Translations under genes and position numbers: made by a program
Notes under the pieces: generated by a model
What the model was told of the DNA's origin: nothing
Seen by the model: the letters and a program-made list of their open reading frames with translations, nothing else
Databases searched by the model: none
From: DASTGO01 sp035719045
Lineage (GTDB): Bacteria > Actinomycetota > Actinomycetes > Actinomycetales > Kineosporiaceae
Direction of reading: 5' to 3'
Assembly (NCBI GenBank): GCA_035719045.1
Contig: DASTGO010000502.1
Coordinates: 1 to 41,183, forward strand
DNA length: 41,183 bases
Shown here: one piece after another, positions 10,972 through 19,060 of the stretch
Position numbering within the stretch: the stretch's first letter is position 1
Layout of the letters: the number at the start of each line of letters is the position of its first letter

Positions 10972-10990
10972 CTCATCTCTCGGGGATGAG
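10972..10990. promoter_or_regulatory. CTCATC...GATGAG dyad upstream of the SHOCT gene
   Basis: CTCATCTCTCGGGGATGAG has perfect 6-bp outer arms (CTCATC/GATGAG) and a 7-base centre. It is about 85 bp upstream of the SHOCT start and just past the stop of the next gene. The minus-strand half is CTCATCCCC, shared with 6838 and 7865. It may be an operator or a weak terminator. Confidence 0.4.
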
Positions 10991-11005
10991 CCCGTGTCGT
11001 CGCCC

Positions 11006-11254
11006 TCAGAGGCGGCCTGCCTGTCGCAGTGCTCGATCCTTCCGGGCGCGCAGGCAGGAATGGAGGCAGAGCGCAGCGCCGAAGAATGCGCTGTAAGTCT
11101 CTGGAAGTGTCACCCCCACAACGAAGAACAGGCTTCCGATGAGGGCCAGGTACTTGGTCCGCCGGTTGCGGAAGGCAAGCTTGTTGACCCGGCCCGGTTG
11201 AGCGGAACGCATGGTGCGCAGCCGCTCTGCGAGGTGGGGGTCCTCCTCGGTCAT
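11006..11254 (-). CDS. Small two-TM membrane protein
   Basis: 82 residues from ATG 11254, with GAGG five bases upstream. The first 33 residues are polar and basic (MTEEDPHLAERLRTMRSAQ). Two close hydrophobic segments then form a hairpin (about 36-52 YLALIGSLFFVVGVTL and 55-70 YSAFFGAALCLHSC), and a basic tail (RARKDRALRQ) follows. The acidic-rich start resembles DUF3040-like actinobacterial proteins, but the match is not good enough to name. It is 50 bp downstream of the CMD-like gene on the same strand, so the two probably share a transcript. Confidence 0.68.
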   Translation of the reverse strand: MTEEDPHLAERLRTMRSAQPGRVNKLAFRNRRTKYLALIGSLFFVVGVTLPETYSAFFGAALCLHSCLRARKDRALRQAGRL

Positions 11255-11304
11255 CTGATCCTCGATACAGCGAGGTCGGATGCCAGGTGTCGGGTCGCCG
11301 GTCG

Positions 11305-11661
11305 TCAGGAATCCGAGGCGTCCTCGCCGTGCCTCACGGCGTCGTCGATGGCCTCGTCCAAGGCAAGTGCGTACCCCAAGGAGGTCGCGATGGCACCGGC
11401 GGCCGCCGTGACGCGCGGGGTGCCGATCACGGGTGCAAGCGCGACCAGGACTCCCCGGACCTCCTCGAAGGTCAGCCCCGTGCTCGCGGCGGCGTTCAGA
11501 TTCACCAGATAGGAGGCGGGTGGGGCGTCGACCGCGGCCAGCGCGGCCAGCCGCACCAACATGACGTCGCGGCTGCTGAGGCCTGCACGTTCGATGGATA
11601 CGGCCGTCATGTCGAGAATGGTGTCCAGAATGACCTGCTTCTCGCTCGCCGTGTCGGTCAT
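11305..11661 (-). CDS. Carboxymuconolactone-decarboxylase-like protein without active-site cysteines
   Basis: 118 residues from ATG 11661, with GGAGG eight bases upstream; the ATG seven codons further out overlaps that site. The all-helical body (LSSRDVMLVRLAALAAVDAP ... TGLTFEEVRGVLVALAPVIG) matches the CMD/AhpD-like fold, in which helices stack into hexamers. AhpD-type members carry a CxxC pair used in peroxide reduction; here there is no cysteine in the protein, so redox activity of that kind is excluded. Some CMD relatives are decarboxylases acting on small acids, and others have no known activity. It heads a minus-strand pair with the 82-residue membrane protein. Confidence 0.72.
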   Translation of the reverse strand: MTDTASEKQVILDTILDMTAVSIERAGLSSRDVMLVRLAALAAVDAPPASYLVNLNAAASTGLTFEEVRGVLVALAPVIGTPRVTAAAGAIATSLGYALALDEAIDDAVRHGEDASDS

Positions 11662-11978
11662 GATGACGCCCTCCATGTTCAAGCTCTATGGATCCGGACA
11701 TTGACAGTGGATCGCGGACCTTCGGGGAACGGGCGGTGAGGGACAGGCTGTTGCGGTGTGGCTCTGTTGCGGTGTGGCTCCCCGCCGACCCCTTCGTGGT
11801 GAAGGCGTCGGCGTCCCCCCGAACCCGACGCCAGCCTGCGCCGGCCACCCCGGCGGCGGCTCCCCCAGGTCGGGTGATTCCGCAAGTGCCGGACAAGGCA
11901 ATCCGATCGAACAGGTGGTCTGCGAGCCCGGGGGACCGACCTGTTCCCCACGGGTGCGTGGAGCGGATGCGCGCCACC
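11662..11978. repeat. Gap of 317 bp with a perfect 16-bp tandem duplication
   Basis: No gene is supported. TGTTGCGGTGTGGCTC occurs at 11749-11764 and immediately again at 11765-11780. Otherwise nothing is recognised; the segment probably holds the promoter for the minus-strand CMD-like gene. Confidence 0.85.
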
Positions 11979-12497
11979 TCACCTCCCCGGGGTGATGCGG
12001 CGGGGACGCTGAATGTCCCTGGAGAAGAGGAACCTGCTGAAGGGGCGTCCGAGGGCCTGCATCATTCGGGGGCCGAGGGGGGTCCTGGGCGGCCGGTGGG
12101 TGTAGTGGAGGAAGGCGTAGCGCAGTCGGCGGGCCAGGATCCCGTCGGTGGCGATCTGGTCCCCGACGACGGCGCCGGGCAGGGGCAGACGTCGGTAGGG
12201 GCTGGTGCGAAGTGGTTTGCCGGCATGCGCGAGGTAGCGGACCTCGAAGGCTCCTGCCCGGGTCGGGACGGGCCGGTCACGCGCTGAGTTGGTGGCGAAG
12301 ACGATCACCTGAAGCCGGCCCGGCCGGGAGCCGAGCTCCGCCAGGAAACGGGCGACACCCTGGGCGAGGGTCCGGTCGTCGGTGTCCCAGAACGCGATGA
12401 GTGGCTCGACGTCCACGACCACGGTCCTGACCGCGAGAGCCTGAAGGTGGTCCAGCAGTTCGCCGGTGGTGGTGAACGACTGGTATGCGGGCCTCAT
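11979..12497 (-). CDS. YqeG-like HAD-superfamily protein with altered catalytic motif
   Basis: About 172 residues from ATG 12497; an in-frame GTG/ATG at 12614 starts in the 17-bp tandem repeat and is less likely. HAD landmarks appear in order: motif I VVVDVEPLIAFWD (D29 and E31), motif II with VFATNS, a Lys in AGKPLR, and motif IV VVGDQIATDG. This order, with GDQ-TD, is that of YqeG/PGP-type phosphatases. In motif I the second Asp, the general acid/base in HAD phosphatases, is Glu, and the usual NTL/T after it is PLI, so activity may be changed. The C-terminal 50 residues are basic and rich in Pro/Arg. Substrate unknown. It is an isolated gene between two repeat-bearing gaps. Confidence 0.72.
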   Translation of the reverse strand: MRPAYQSFTTTGELLDHLQALAVRTVVVDVEPLIAFWDTDDRTLAQGVARFLAELGSRPGRLQVIVFATNSARDRPVPTRAGAFEVRYLAHAGKPLRTSPYRRLPLPGAVVGDQIATDGILARRLRYAFLHYTHRPPRTPLGPRMMQALGRPFSRFLFSRDIQRPRRITPGR

Positions 12498-13015
12498 GCG
12501 ACAGCCCGGTCGACAGGTCCGACCCAGCGGCCCCGTTCGGACACGCTCGAACCCCCACCCGTCATGGCACTTCCCCCCATCAGGCACCTGAACCCACCAG
12601 TCACCTGAACCCACCAGTCACCTGAGCACCCCGGCGAATCGGACCGTCGCCTGCCTGTCAGCGAAGCGGTTGCCGACTCCGGCGGGCTCCCCCTGGACGC
12701 ATGAGGCAGCCGGACCCTGCGTCCTGGGCCCGCCGACCCCAGAACCCGCAGGCGCGGTGGTCGGCGACATCCATCCCGAACGGCTGGACTGCCGCTGCCC
12801 TTCCGGAGCGCAACGACACATGCCGGGCTGACGGCGAAGGGGCGGGGCAGCCACCGCCGGCACCACCCGCGCCGGAGGATGCCCTGCGGCCGGCTCGGTT
12901 CGAGGCTGATGGCGAGGGCCATGACGTCGGGCGGACCGACCTGGGCGGCGATCGACCGTGTTTCGTGCGCCGCCGCAGGCGGATGCCCAGGAGGATCGAG
13001 CAGGAGGCGACTGCC
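12498..13015. repeat. Gap of 518 bp with a 17-bp tandem repeat
   Basis: Divergent gap between the HAD-like and LOR genes. The 17-bp unit TCACCTGAACCCACCAG occurs at 12601-12617, with a one-base variant at 12584-12600 and a partial copy to 12625. No gene or clear promoter hexamers are seen in the remainder. Confidence 0.85.
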
Positions 13016-13561
13016 ATGGTGGGAGGCCGGCGTCAGGAACGGCGGCAGGAGGAGCGCCGAGGGGGCAGCACCGCCACGCACTACCGGATGCGCCAGGAAC
13101 TGCTTTCCATCGGCGATGACTACTGGATCGAGGACGAGCACGGGGAGCGTGTCCTCAAGGTCGACGGCAAGGCGCTGCGGCTGCGCAAGACGCTGGTCTT
13201 CGAGGATGCACACGGCAACGAACTGTTGAGGATCCAGGAACGGATGCTCCGGCTGCGGGACACGATGGAGATCGAGGACCGGTACGGGAATGTGGTCGCG
13301 ACGGTGAAGAAGGCCATGGTCACACCCTTCCGGGAGCGATGGACGGTCAAGGTCGCGGACGGCCCCGATCTCGAGGTGAAGGGCAACATCCTCGATCACG
13401 AATACACCATCGAAGACGGCCGCATGGCGGTGGCCGCAGTGTCCAAGAAGTGGTTCCGGGTGGCGGACACCTACGGGGTCGAGGTCGCGGCCGGGCAGAA
13501 CCCGACGCTGCTGCTGGCAGTCACGGCGGTCGTGGACACGATGGCGCACCCGGCTCGCTGA
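13016..13561 (+). CDS. LURP-one-related (LOR) family protein
   Basis: 181 residues from ATG 13016, which is preceded by CAGGAGG. After a basic head (GGRRQERRQEERRGG) comes the LOR/tubby-like beta-barrel with its repeating strand-turn pattern: YWIEDEHGERVLKVDGKALR, then LVFEDAHGNELLRIQE, then MEIEDRYGNVVATVKK, then YTIEDGRMAVAAVSKKWF. The final helix (NPTLLLAVTAVVDTMAH) is the hydrophobic helix that threads the barrel in this fold. The family is related to phospholipid scramblases and tubby C-terminal domains, and its bacterial role is not established. Binding of phospholipid headgroups is a family-based inference. Nearby genes also concern membranes. Confidence 0.88.
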   Translation: MVGGRRQERRQEERRGGSTATHYRMRQELLSIGDDYWIEDEHGERVLKVDGKALRLRKTLVFEDAHGNELLRIQERMLRLRDTMEIEDRYGNVVATVKKAMVTPFRERWTVKVADGPDLEVKGNILDHEYTIEDGRMAVAAVSKKWFRVADTYGVEVAAGQNPTLLLAVTAVVDTMAHPAR

Positions 13562-13724
13562 CGGCTCTGCGGTCGTGGCCCGGGCCCACCACCGCCGGCA
13601 CGATGACCGCGGAGAAGCGGGATCTGACGGACGCACCACTGATCGCCTCATCGCATGAATGGCTGGTACCGGAAGGGCCTTAGGGTCGCTTGTCCCATGA
13701 GCTCTGGGGGCGCACGGTTGTGGG

Positions 13725-15755
13725 GTGGTTCTCAAGGAGTTCGCCTCTTCGCGGCTGAACCTCCTGCTGGTGATCTTCGGGGTCGCGGTCGCAGGTCTGG
13801 GGATCCTCGGTTCAGCCACGGCAGGCAGCCTTGTGTCCAGCCAGGAACGGCTGTCCCGCCTGGCCTGCATGCGTTCGGCAGCCCAGGAGGTCCAGTACGA
13901 CTTCGCCGACTTCAACGGCTGGCAGACGGCGTACGCCTTTGACTTCACCCATCACGGGCCGGCCGCGATCACCGACTCCGCCCCCTCTCGCCGGGCCTTC
14001 CTCGACGCGATCGCTGCAGCCCGGCGTGACCTCGCCAAGCTGAGAGATGTCTGCGGTGGGCGGCCGGTGAGCGACCAAGCCCTGCTGGCTTCGGTATCCG
14101 GTGGTCTCGACAGGTTCGTGGAGACTGACGACCGGATCATGCGGCTGTACCGGGCCGGGGATCAGGCGTCGCACGGACAGGCGGACGGCCTGGTCATGGG
14201 CCAGGAGATCGACGTCTTCAACTCCACCGTGGACCGTCTCAACGGCTTCGAGGCGGACCTCGCCCGGGAGCAGGCTGCCGGAATCAGCTCCCAGACGGCC
14301 GAGGGCACCCGGATCAGGTGGATCAACGGGCTCCTGGGCGGTCTGGTGCTCGTCGTCGGTGTCACCGTCTCCTGGTTCGTGGCCCGCTCGATCCGCCGTC
14401 TGGTCGTCGAACTCGCTGAGGCGCAGGCCAGGCTCACCCATCAGGCACTGCATGACTCCCTGACCGGTCTGGCCAACCGTTCCCTGTTGAACGACCACCT
14501 GGCCCTCGCTCTCGCTCGTGCTCAGCGTGCCGGTACCAGGGTGGGGGTGATCTTCCTGGATCTGGACAACTTCAAGAAGGTCAACGACTCGCTGGGGCAC
14601 ACCGCCGGTGACGAGCTGCTGGTGGAGGTGGCTCGACGGCTGGCCGGTGTCCTTCGGGGCAGCGATCTGGCGGCCCGACTGGGCGGTGACGAGTTCGTCG
14701 TCGCCTGTGACGACGTCACCGATCCTCATGATGTGCCGGCGGTGGTGGAGCGCGTGCTGACGGTGCTGAACCGGGACGTTCACCTGTGCGGGCAGACCCT
14801 GCCCTTGTCGGCGAGCATGGGGGTCGCCCTCAGCCGGCCCGATTCCGACGCGGACGACCTCCTTCGGGATGCCGACGCAGCGATGTACCGGGCGAAGCGT
14901 CACGGCAAGGGATGCTGGGAGATGGCGGACCGCCAGCTGCAGGCGATCGCTTCTCGTGCCCTGAAGGTCGAGACCGAACTACGTGCAGCTCTGAACGACG
15001 ACGAGCTGGTCCTGCACTACCAGCCCGTGATCGACCTGACCGCCGGGGCTCTGGTGGGCGTGGAAGCCTTGCTGCGTTGGCGTCACCCACGACGCGGGCT
15101 GTTGCTGCCCGATGCCTTCCTCGATGTCGCCGAGGAGAGCCATCTGATCGTCCCGATCAGCGAGTGGGCCCTGCGACAGGCCTGCAGGCAGGCGGCCGAC
15201 TGGCAGCGCAGGTTCGGAGCCCGGGCACCGGAGTTGGCGGTGAACGTCTGTTCACGCCAGGTCGACCGTCCTGGATTCAGCGCCCTGGCCAGGGACGTCA
15301 TCGCCGCGTGCCGTCTGGCTCCCGCCCGGCTCACGCTGGAGATCACCGAACGTCAGGCCATCGACCTCGCCAGGTCCGCGGCGTCAGGCCTGCGTGACCT
15401 GGCTGGGCTGGGTGTCCGGTTGGCCGTGGACGATTTCGGGACCGGGTATGCGGGATTCGAGTACCTGCGGCGGCTGCCGATCGCCACGCTGAAGATCGAC
15501 CGGAGCTATGTCGCCGGCCTGGGGCACGACCGGACCGACACGGCGATCACCCGCGGTCTGATCGCGATCGGACAGTCCCTGGGGCTCACCGTCATCGCTG
15601 AGGGCGTCGAGACCTGCGACCAACGCGAGAAGCTGATCGAGCTGGGTTGCCCGCATGCCCAGGGCTGGCTGTGGTTCCCCGCCCTGCCCGCGGCCGAGGT
15701 CGACGCACTGCTGGTGACGGCGGCGCAAGGCGGCGAGGCAGGCAGGACCAGCTGA
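13725..15755 (+). CDS. Membrane-bound GGDEF-EAL protein (cyclic di-GMP turnover)
   Basis: 676 residues from GTG 13725. TM1 is at residues 11-33 and TM2 at 201-220; between them lies a helical extracytoplasmic sensor of about 165 residues with no named match. A cytoplasmic GGDEF domain follows, with an intact active site GGDEF (320-324) and an RxxD inhibitory site (RGSD 311-314) five residues before it. The EAL domain has EAL (447-449), LEITE, DDFGTG and IAEGVET, all expected for metal-dependent phosphodiesterase. Weak points are NVCSRQ where NLS-RQ is common, and GWLWFPALP in place of GY-FSRP near the end. It is probably bifunctional, or biased by the sensor. It converges on the GH127 gene. 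Confidence 0.93.
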   Translation: MVLKEFASSRLNLLLVIFGVAVAGLGILGSATAGSLVSSQERLSRLACMRSAAQEVQYDFADFNGWQTAYAFDFTHHGPAAITDSAPSRRAFLDAIAAARRDLAKLRDVCGGRPVSDQALLASVSGGLDRFVETDDRIMRLYRAGDQASHGQADGLVMGQEIDVFNSTVDRLNGFEADLAREQAAGISSQTAEGTRIRWINGLLGGLVLVVGVTVSWFVARSIRRLVVELAEAQARLTHQALHDSLTGLANRSLLNDHLALALARAQRAGTRVGVIFLDLDNFKKVNDSLGHTAGDELLVEVARRLAGVLRGSDLAARLGGDEFVVACDDVTDPHDVPAVVERVLTVLNRDVHLCGQTLPLSASMGVALSRPDSDADDLLRDADAAMYRAKRHGKGCWEMADRQLQAIASRALKVETELRAALNDDELVLHYQPVIDLTAGALVGVEALLRWRHPRRGLLLPDAFLDVAEESHLIVPISEWALRQACRQAADWQRRFGARAPELAVNVCSRQVDRPGFSALARDVIAACRLAPARLTLEITERQAIDLARSAASGLRDLAGLGVRLAVDDFGTGYAGFEYLRRLPIATLKIDRSYVAGLGHDRTDTAITRGLIAIGQSLGLTVIAEGVETCDQREKLIELGCPHAQGWLWFPALPAAEVDALLVTAAQGGEAGRTS

Positions 15756-15808
15756 CCCTGGAGCATGGCGATCGACAGGGGATCGGCCTGCCGTGAATCC
15801 TGCACCCG

Positions 15809-18094
15809 TCAGGTGGTGGTGACCGTGATGCGCCGTGGTGGGGTGTTGGCCGTACCAGAGGTCGCGACGAAGCCGACCGTGACGGCTGCACCTGGGGCCA
15901 GCGTGCCGTTGTACCCCGTGTTCGACACGGTCACGTCGGCCCCGCGTTGGGTGTACGAGCCGCCCCAGAGCATGCGGATCTTCTGCCCGTCGGGGAAGGC
16001 CCAGGAGAGCGTCCAGCCCTTGAGCGGAGTCGATCCGGCGGTGATGGTCACCTGCCCGATGAAGCCGCCGGGCCATGAGGTCGCCGCGGAGTAGGTGGCC
16101 GTCGCCTGGGCGGGGGACGGCGCGGGCGATCCGCCCGGGGCCGGGGCCGCGGTGGCGGTGGCGGTGGCTGATGCGGTGGCGGTGGCCGAGGCGGGCGGGG
16201 GTGCGGTGGGGTTACCGGTCTGGCCCTTGGCCTTCCAGTAGACGGTGTAGTTCATGTTCTGGGCGTCGTAGAACGGCACCAGGGTGACTCTGGATCCGTT
16301 CGCCGACGCGGTGAACTCCATCGCGGTGCTGCTGGTCCGGGTGATCGACGAGGGATTCAGGGTCGGCAGCGAACTGAGCGGGGTGTTGCCGTAGTTGCCG
16401 GCCAGCACTACCGGCCCGTACGTGATCGCCGAGACGTTCACGTCGTCGTTCGCAGCGCGCAGGAAGACCTGCATGGGCAGCCGGACGGTGACCGTGTCAC
16501 CGGAGGTCCACGACCGGGTCAGGGTGGCGTAGCTGCCCGGGGTGACGGCGATGTTCTCGGCGACCCCGTTGACGCTGACCGTCGCTCCGGCCGCCCAGAC
16601 CGGGATGCGGATGCGCATCGACCAGGATCCGCTGACCTTCCCGGTCACCGTCAAGGTCGTGGTGTCGCCGGCCGGGTACGAGGTGGTCTGGGTGACGGTG
16701 ATGCCGCGCTGCTTCCATTCCAGCACCGACGGCATGAACAGGTTCACGATCAGCGTGGTGTCGCTGAAGAAGTAGATCGAGTCCATGAGCTTGGTCTGGG
16801 TCTCCAGACCTGTGCCCTGACAGCACCAGAACGAGTCGTAGTCGGTGCTCCAGGTCCCCCCACCCCACGCCGGACCGACACCGCGGCGGCCGCCGGGGTT
16901 GAGTGGGGTGAAGTACGTGATGTGCCCGTGGCTGTCGGCCGGGTTCTGCTGGCCGATCATCTGGTTCAGCAGTGCCCGTTCGTAGTAGTCGAACAGGTCG
17001 GCCCGGTCGGGGTTCAGCAGGAACAGTTCCCGGGTCAGCCTGAGCATGTTGTAGGTGTTGCAGCTCTCGCAGGTGTCCTTGCTCAGCGCTGCCGCGATGG
17101 CGTTGGGCCCGAGGAAGTGCTCGGCACGGCTGTTGCCGCCGATGACGTACGTGTGGGCGCCCACGACGATGTTCCAGGCGTTGGTGGCGATGTCACGGTA
17201 CCGGGAGGTGCCGGTGGCCACGTACTCGCGGGCGGCGCCGATCCACTTGGGCACCTGCGTGTTGGCGTGCAGGCCGTTGAGCTGGTCCTGGTTGGCGGCC
17301 AACGGGTTGAACACCGCGGCATGGTCGAACCGCTGGGCCGCCGTCAGCCACCGGGAGTTCCGGTCGGCCAGGTAGAGGTCCGCCAGCACGGCGTTCATGC
17401 CGCCGAACTCGGTGTTCATCACCGACTGCATCTGGGCGTAGCTCAGCCGGCCGGTGCGCTGGTCCACCCATCCCGCCATGCCGAGCAGGACCTCACGGGC
17501 CTGAGTGCTGCCGAGGTAGCGCCACGTGTCCAGCAGGCCGGCCATCGTCTTGTGCACCGCGTAGTAGGGGACGTTGCCGTTGGTCGGCCGGCCCGCCTCG
17601 AGAGCGTCGAAGTCGGACTCGGGGAATCCGGACAGGTACCCGGAACCGAACCCTGCGGCTGCGTTGTTGGCCTGGCACTTCGCCAGTTCGGCCACCATGT
17701 ACGTGGCCTTGTCCCGGCAGGTGGTGTCTCCGGTCGCCGCCCACATCTGCGCCCAAGCGGTGAGGAAGTGGCCCTGCATGTGGGTGCGGAACGGGAAGTT
17801 CGGGGCGTCCCAGCCCCCGTTGGCCGCCGCCCCCTTCGTGGACAGCCGATGGTTGGCCCGGAAGTTGTACAGCAACCGGTCGACGTCGACGAAGCGCAGG
17901 TAGTTCAGCGTCCGGTTCTGGTTCTCCAGCCAGCGGCTCGTGGTCAGCCGCACCTCGCCGAGCTCGAACGGGGAGGCCTGCATGCCCGTGGCCGCGCGGG
18001 AACGGTCCAGCACCACACCGGCCGCCGCTGACGTGACCGCCGCGGCACCGACCACCTGGAACAGGCGCCGCCGGCTCAACGAGGGGACGAACAT
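15809..18094 (-). CDS. Exported GH127-type beta-L-arabinofuranosidase with CBM2 module
   Basis: 761 residues from ATG 18094, with GGAGG five bases upstream. The N-terminus is a Tat signal (SRRRLFQVVGAAAVTSAAAG). The body (about 40-560) is the (alpha/alpha)6-barrel family formerly DUF1680. It carries DTCESCNTYNM with E343 and C345, and FWCCQGTG with C424-C425, which align with the Zn-binding Glu and three Cys, including the nucleophilic Cys, known from the GH127 enzyme HypBA1. A Pro/Ala/Thr linker near 635-670 leads to a C-terminal family 2 carbohydrate-binding module (WPGGFIGQVTITAG, GWTLSW, NTGYNGTLAPG). It likely removes L-arabinofuranose from plant polymers outside the cell while bound to cellulose. 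No sugar transporter or regulator is adjacent. Confidence 0.93.
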   Translation of the reverse strand: MFVPSLSRRRLFQVVGAAAVTSAAAGVVLDRSRAATGMQASPFELGEVRLTTSRWLENQNRTLNYLRFVDVDRLLYNFRANHRLSTKGAAANGGWDAPNFPFRTHMQGHFLTAWAQMWAATGDTTCRDKATYMVAELAKCQANNAAAGFGSGYLSGFPESDFDALEAGRPTNGNVPYYAVHKTMAGLLDTWRYLGSTQAREVLLGMAGWVDQRTGRLSYAQMQSVMNTEFGGMNAVLADLYLADRNSRWLTAAQRFDHAAVFNPLAANQDQLNGLHANTQVPKWIGAAREYVATGTSRYRDIATNAWNIVVGAHTYVIGGNSRAEHFLGPNAIAAALSKDTCESCNTYNMLRLTRELFLLNPDRADLFDYYERALLNQMIGQQNPADSHGHITYFTPLNPGGRRGVGPAWGGGTWSTDYDSFWCCQGTGLETQTKLMDSIYFFSDTTLIVNLFMPSVLEWKQRGITVTQTTSYPAGDTTTLTVTGKVSGSWSMRIRIPVWAAGATVSVNGVAENIAVTPGSYATLTRSWTSGDTVTVRLPMQVFLRAANDDVNVSAITYGPVVLAGNYGNTPLSSLPTLNPSSITRTSSTAMEFTASANGSRVTLVPFYDAQNMNYTVYWKAKGQTGNPTAPPPASATATASATATATAAPAPGGSPAPSPAQATATYSAATSWPGGFIGQVTITAGSTPLKGWTLSWAFPDGQKIRMLWGGSYTQRGADVTVSNTGYNGTLAPGAAVTVGFVATSGTANTPPRRITVTTT

Positions 18095-18402
18095 GGCATC
18101 CTCCGTGATGGTGGGACGGCGACTCGGACCGAGGCGCGGGGTGGACCGAGGTGCAGGGTGGGGCAGCCCCCTGGCCGCTGGGCTTCACCCGTACATCTCC
18201 GGCGGACAGGAGAAGGTTTCCCGCAGCCCGCCGGGCCGTGCTTCCCTGCGGGGCTGACTGTCCGACGGGCCGGAGGACCTGCCCGGTGTCCGGACCCGGC
18301 GCGGCTCACCCGTTGGATCTTTGAATCCGTGACGATCGGCCCGAGTCCGGCCCGGACGGGGGAGGGAGGGTGGACCCGGCGTCGGGTTCCGGAGGTGTGA
18401 CG
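18095..18402. other. Divergent gap of about 308 bp
   Basis: It separates the GH127 gene from the universal stress protein gene and must hold both promoters. A hairpin-capable stretch (CCCGCAG ... CTGCGGG, about 18221-18255) is present. TTGGAT and TTGAAT hexamers near 18313-18326 have no convincing -10 partner. No coding sequence is supported. Confidence 0.5.
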
Positions 18403-18405
18403 GTG

Positions 18406-18933
18406 ATGGGTGACGGGCGGCGGATCATCGTCGGGGTGAGCGGGAGCCTGGCGAACCTGGAGGTCCTGCGTGCGGCCGTCCGGATCACCCGCAGGGACCG
18501 CGGCCGACTCTGCGCGGTGACGGCCTGGACGGCTCCGGGCGGTGAATCCCTTGCGCCGCAGCCGGTTCCCGCGGCCCTGCTGGGGGAGTGGGTCCGGGCT
18601 GCGCACGACCGGCAGCGGGAGGCGTTCGACCAGGCCCTCGGTGGCGTCCCCGGGGACATCGAGGTGGCCACGTACGTCGTCCGCGGCCGTCCCGCGCCGG
18701 TGCTGCTGGGCTTCGCCGACCGGCCGGACGATCTCCTCGTGGTCGGGTCCGGCCGCACCGGCCTGTTCCACCGGGGCGTCCACGCGGTGGGCCCCTACTG
18801 TGCCGCCCGCTGCGCCTGCCCGGTCCTCCTGGTCCCCCCGCCGCCGATGGTGCGGGAGTCCCGGCGGCTGCTGCACCGGGTCCGTGCCGTCTCCCCGTCG
18901 GCGCTGGCACCCGCGCGGTCGGCGGGTTCCTGA
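18406..18933 (+). CDS. Universal stress protein (UspA) domain protein
   Basis: About 175 residues. GGAGG at 18391 serves either GTG 18403 or ATG 18406. A single Usp fold is present: strand 1 with RIIVGVSGSLANLEVLRAA, a long helix region, VVRGRPAPVLLGFAD, and the nucleotide-loop region LLVVGSGRTGLFHRGVHAVGPYCAARCACPVLLVP. The last corresponds to the G-2x-G-9x-G(S/T) ATP-binding signature, but here the final Ser/Thr positions read PYCAARC, so ATP binding is uncertain. The protein has a 35-residue Arg/Pro/Ser tail. Usp proteins act in stress and dormancy responses in actinobacteria. It is a single gene, convergent with the TetR gene. Confidence 0.86.
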   Translation: MGDGRRIIVGVSGSLANLEVLRAAVRITRRDRGRLCAVTAWTAPGGESLAPQPVPAALLGEWVRAAHDRQREAFDQALGGVPGDIEVATYVVRGRPAPVLLGFADRPDDLLVVGSGRTGLFHRGVHAVGPYCAARCACPVLLVPPPPMVRESRRLLHRVRAVSPSALAPARSAGS

Positions 18934-19060
18934 CCGGTCCCACCCCGGCCGACGGGATCCGCCGCTACTGGTGGGGATGCCGGGATCTGCGGGCGGTCCC
19001 GCCGCGGGGACCTGAGCCGTCCGCGCGCCTCGCCGGGGCGACCGGGGCTCCCGGGCGGCC

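Noticed and set aside
12701..13015. N-terminal extension of the LOR protein by 105 residues
   Set aside because: The added part is Arg/Pro/Ala noise. ATG 13016 has a CAGGAGG site and begins just before the LOR fold.
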